DNA of 64,000 nt. Origin: Parvularcula marina (GTDB taxonomy: Bacteria; Pseudomonadota; Alphaproteobacteria; Caulobacterales; Parvularculaceae). This document shows positions 63,469 to 64,000 of this stretch, piece by piece. Position 1 is the first letter of the stretch. Every line of letters begins with the position of its first letter. Both the position numbers and the translations under genes were made by a program. The notes below the pieces were generated by a model. It worked only from the letters and a program-made list of their open reading frames with translations, did not search any database and had not been told where the DNA came from. The DNA lies in NCBI RefSeq assembly GCF_003399445.1, contig NZ_QUQO01000001.1, positions 496,001 to 560,000 on the forward strand, in the 5' to 3' direction.

Positions 63469-64000
63469 CTACCCGGCCTGTTTCATGTTCTTGAGATCGA
63501 TCAGATGGCTGACATTACCCGTCGAGGACAGAACCATATAGGCCAGATGCAGGAATCCCTGATCGTGAAGTGTCTTGAGCTGCTCCGCAGAAAGAGCCGA
63601 CATCGCCTCGGCGGAAATTGTATGCATGTCAGGCACAACATATTTATTCGTGTCGGATGTATTGATCTCGACCGTCACAGGCTCGATCAGGCCCGCCTCT
63701 TCAAAGGCGGCAAACATAGGCGCCATGAGCTGGTGGCCGGCATGGATAAGCTGGAGGACGCCTGTGATCTGATTGAGAAACGGCGCATTCCCCCCATGCG
63801 GCAAAAAGAGTGGCACACCGTCCGTTCGCGACAGCCGCGGATCGTCCAGATCGACCTGGATCATCGCGCCCTGCCCTTGCACCTGCGGATTATCCGGCGA
63901 CGGCAGACCGATCAGGAATGGCCCGCGCGTGATAATCGCGGGGATGTAGCGCGTCCGCCACCCCTTCGGCCCGAGGAAAAGATTTTCGTCCTTATCAAGA
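63469..64000 (-). CDS. SapC family protein, 5' end outside the window
   Basis: The frame continues to the right edge; about 176 residues are visible, the part starting near GWRTRYIPAIITRGPFLIGL. An internal ATG at 63882 is not the start. Conserved parts are ARGPF-like TRGPFLIGLPSP, DDPRLSRTDGVPLFLPHGG and the C-terminal LHLAYMVLSSTGNVSHLIDL. SapC was first described with S-layer genes in Campylobacter, but in proteobacteria it accompanies tryptophan-halogenase operons and its role there is not known. A TonB receptor gene upstream, beyond the edge, would be expected. Confidence 0.85.
   Translation of the reverse strand, partial: LDKDENLFLGPKGWRTRYIPAIITRGPFLIGLPSPDNPQVQGQGAMIQVDLDDPRLSRTDGVPLFLPHGGNAPFLNQITGVLQLIHAGHQLMAPMFAAFEEAGLIEPVTVEINTSDTNKYVVPDMHTISAEAMSALSAEQLKTLHDQGFLHLAYMVLSSTGNVSHLIDLKNMKQAG

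Noticed and set aside
1-64000. CRISPR arrays, rRNA genes, prophage, insertion sequences
   Set aside because: No regularly spaced repeats, rRNA stretches, phage structural genes or transposase motifs were seen.

Overview
The window is chromosomal DNA of a GC-rich alphaproteobacterium. The evidence is a GTTC-N7-GTTC (alphaproteobacterial-type) LexA box upstream of recA, the gene run nuoJKLMN-birA-coaX-rnj-DUF1467, an IscR/cysteine desulfurase pair of the suf type, and SapC / cupin-like / tryptophan-halogenase genes of the kind common in caulobacterial, hyphomonad, parvularculan and sphingomonad genomes. A Parvularculales/Hyphomonadaceae-like bacterium is my best guess; this is inference, and no species can be named.

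Layout. 1-2.1 kb: a cysteine desulfurase (runs off the left edge) behind iscR, divergent from an alpha/beta hydrolase. 2.1-7.6 kb: a cytochrome b561-YceI fusion, a PhoH-like ATPase, a ParA-like ATPase coupled to a small ribbon-helix-helix-like protein, and mgtE. 7.7-20.3 kb: a minus-strand housekeeping run, glpK, recA, nuoJKLMN, birA, coaX, rnj, DUF1467; nuoA-I are absent and recA sits where nuoI would be expected. 20.4-33.3 kb: mostly housekeeping or poorly known genes (an FMN-dependent glutamate-synthase-like enzyme, cobT, rpmB, DUF3108, an NlpD-like LytM protein, rnr), interrupted by a low-GC 0.5 kb island after cobT. 33.4-37.3 kb: a TRAP transporter operon with a CPBP-like membrane protein encoded inside it. 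37.3-41.6 kb: a DUF2807 lipoprotein, maiA, tRNA-Thr(TGT), and a divergent unit of a LysR regulator against two GNAT-like proteins and a small protein.

41.7-56.2 kb is an accessory catabolic region: acyl-CoA synthetase, TonB-dependent receptor, TetR regulator, hydrolase, three DUF1214/DUF1254 proteins, type-B carboxylesterase, thiolase, MFS permease and two acyl-CoA dehydrogenases. Three near-identical 16-bp palindromes (GTTAC-N6-GTAAC, one perfect) lie upstream of the TonB receptor/tetR pair, the carboxylesterase operon and the acyl-CoA dehydrogenase operon. They predict a single TetR-controlled regulon for uptake, ester cleavage and beta-oxidation of an unidentified hydrophobic ester or fatty-acyl/terpenoid/steroid-like substrate. 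This is the strongest candidate for an undescribed system here.

56.3-59.8 kb is a tyrosine-degradation operon (hppD, VOC protein, an unknown 113-aa protein, fumarylacetoacetase family) with a divergent MarR gene; maiA lies 19 kb away and homogentisate dioxygenase is not in the window. 59.9-64 kb holds a DUF3667 membrane protein and a SapC / cupin-like / tryptophan-halogenase operon that runs off the right edge. No rRNA, CRISPR array, insertion sequence or prophage was seen.
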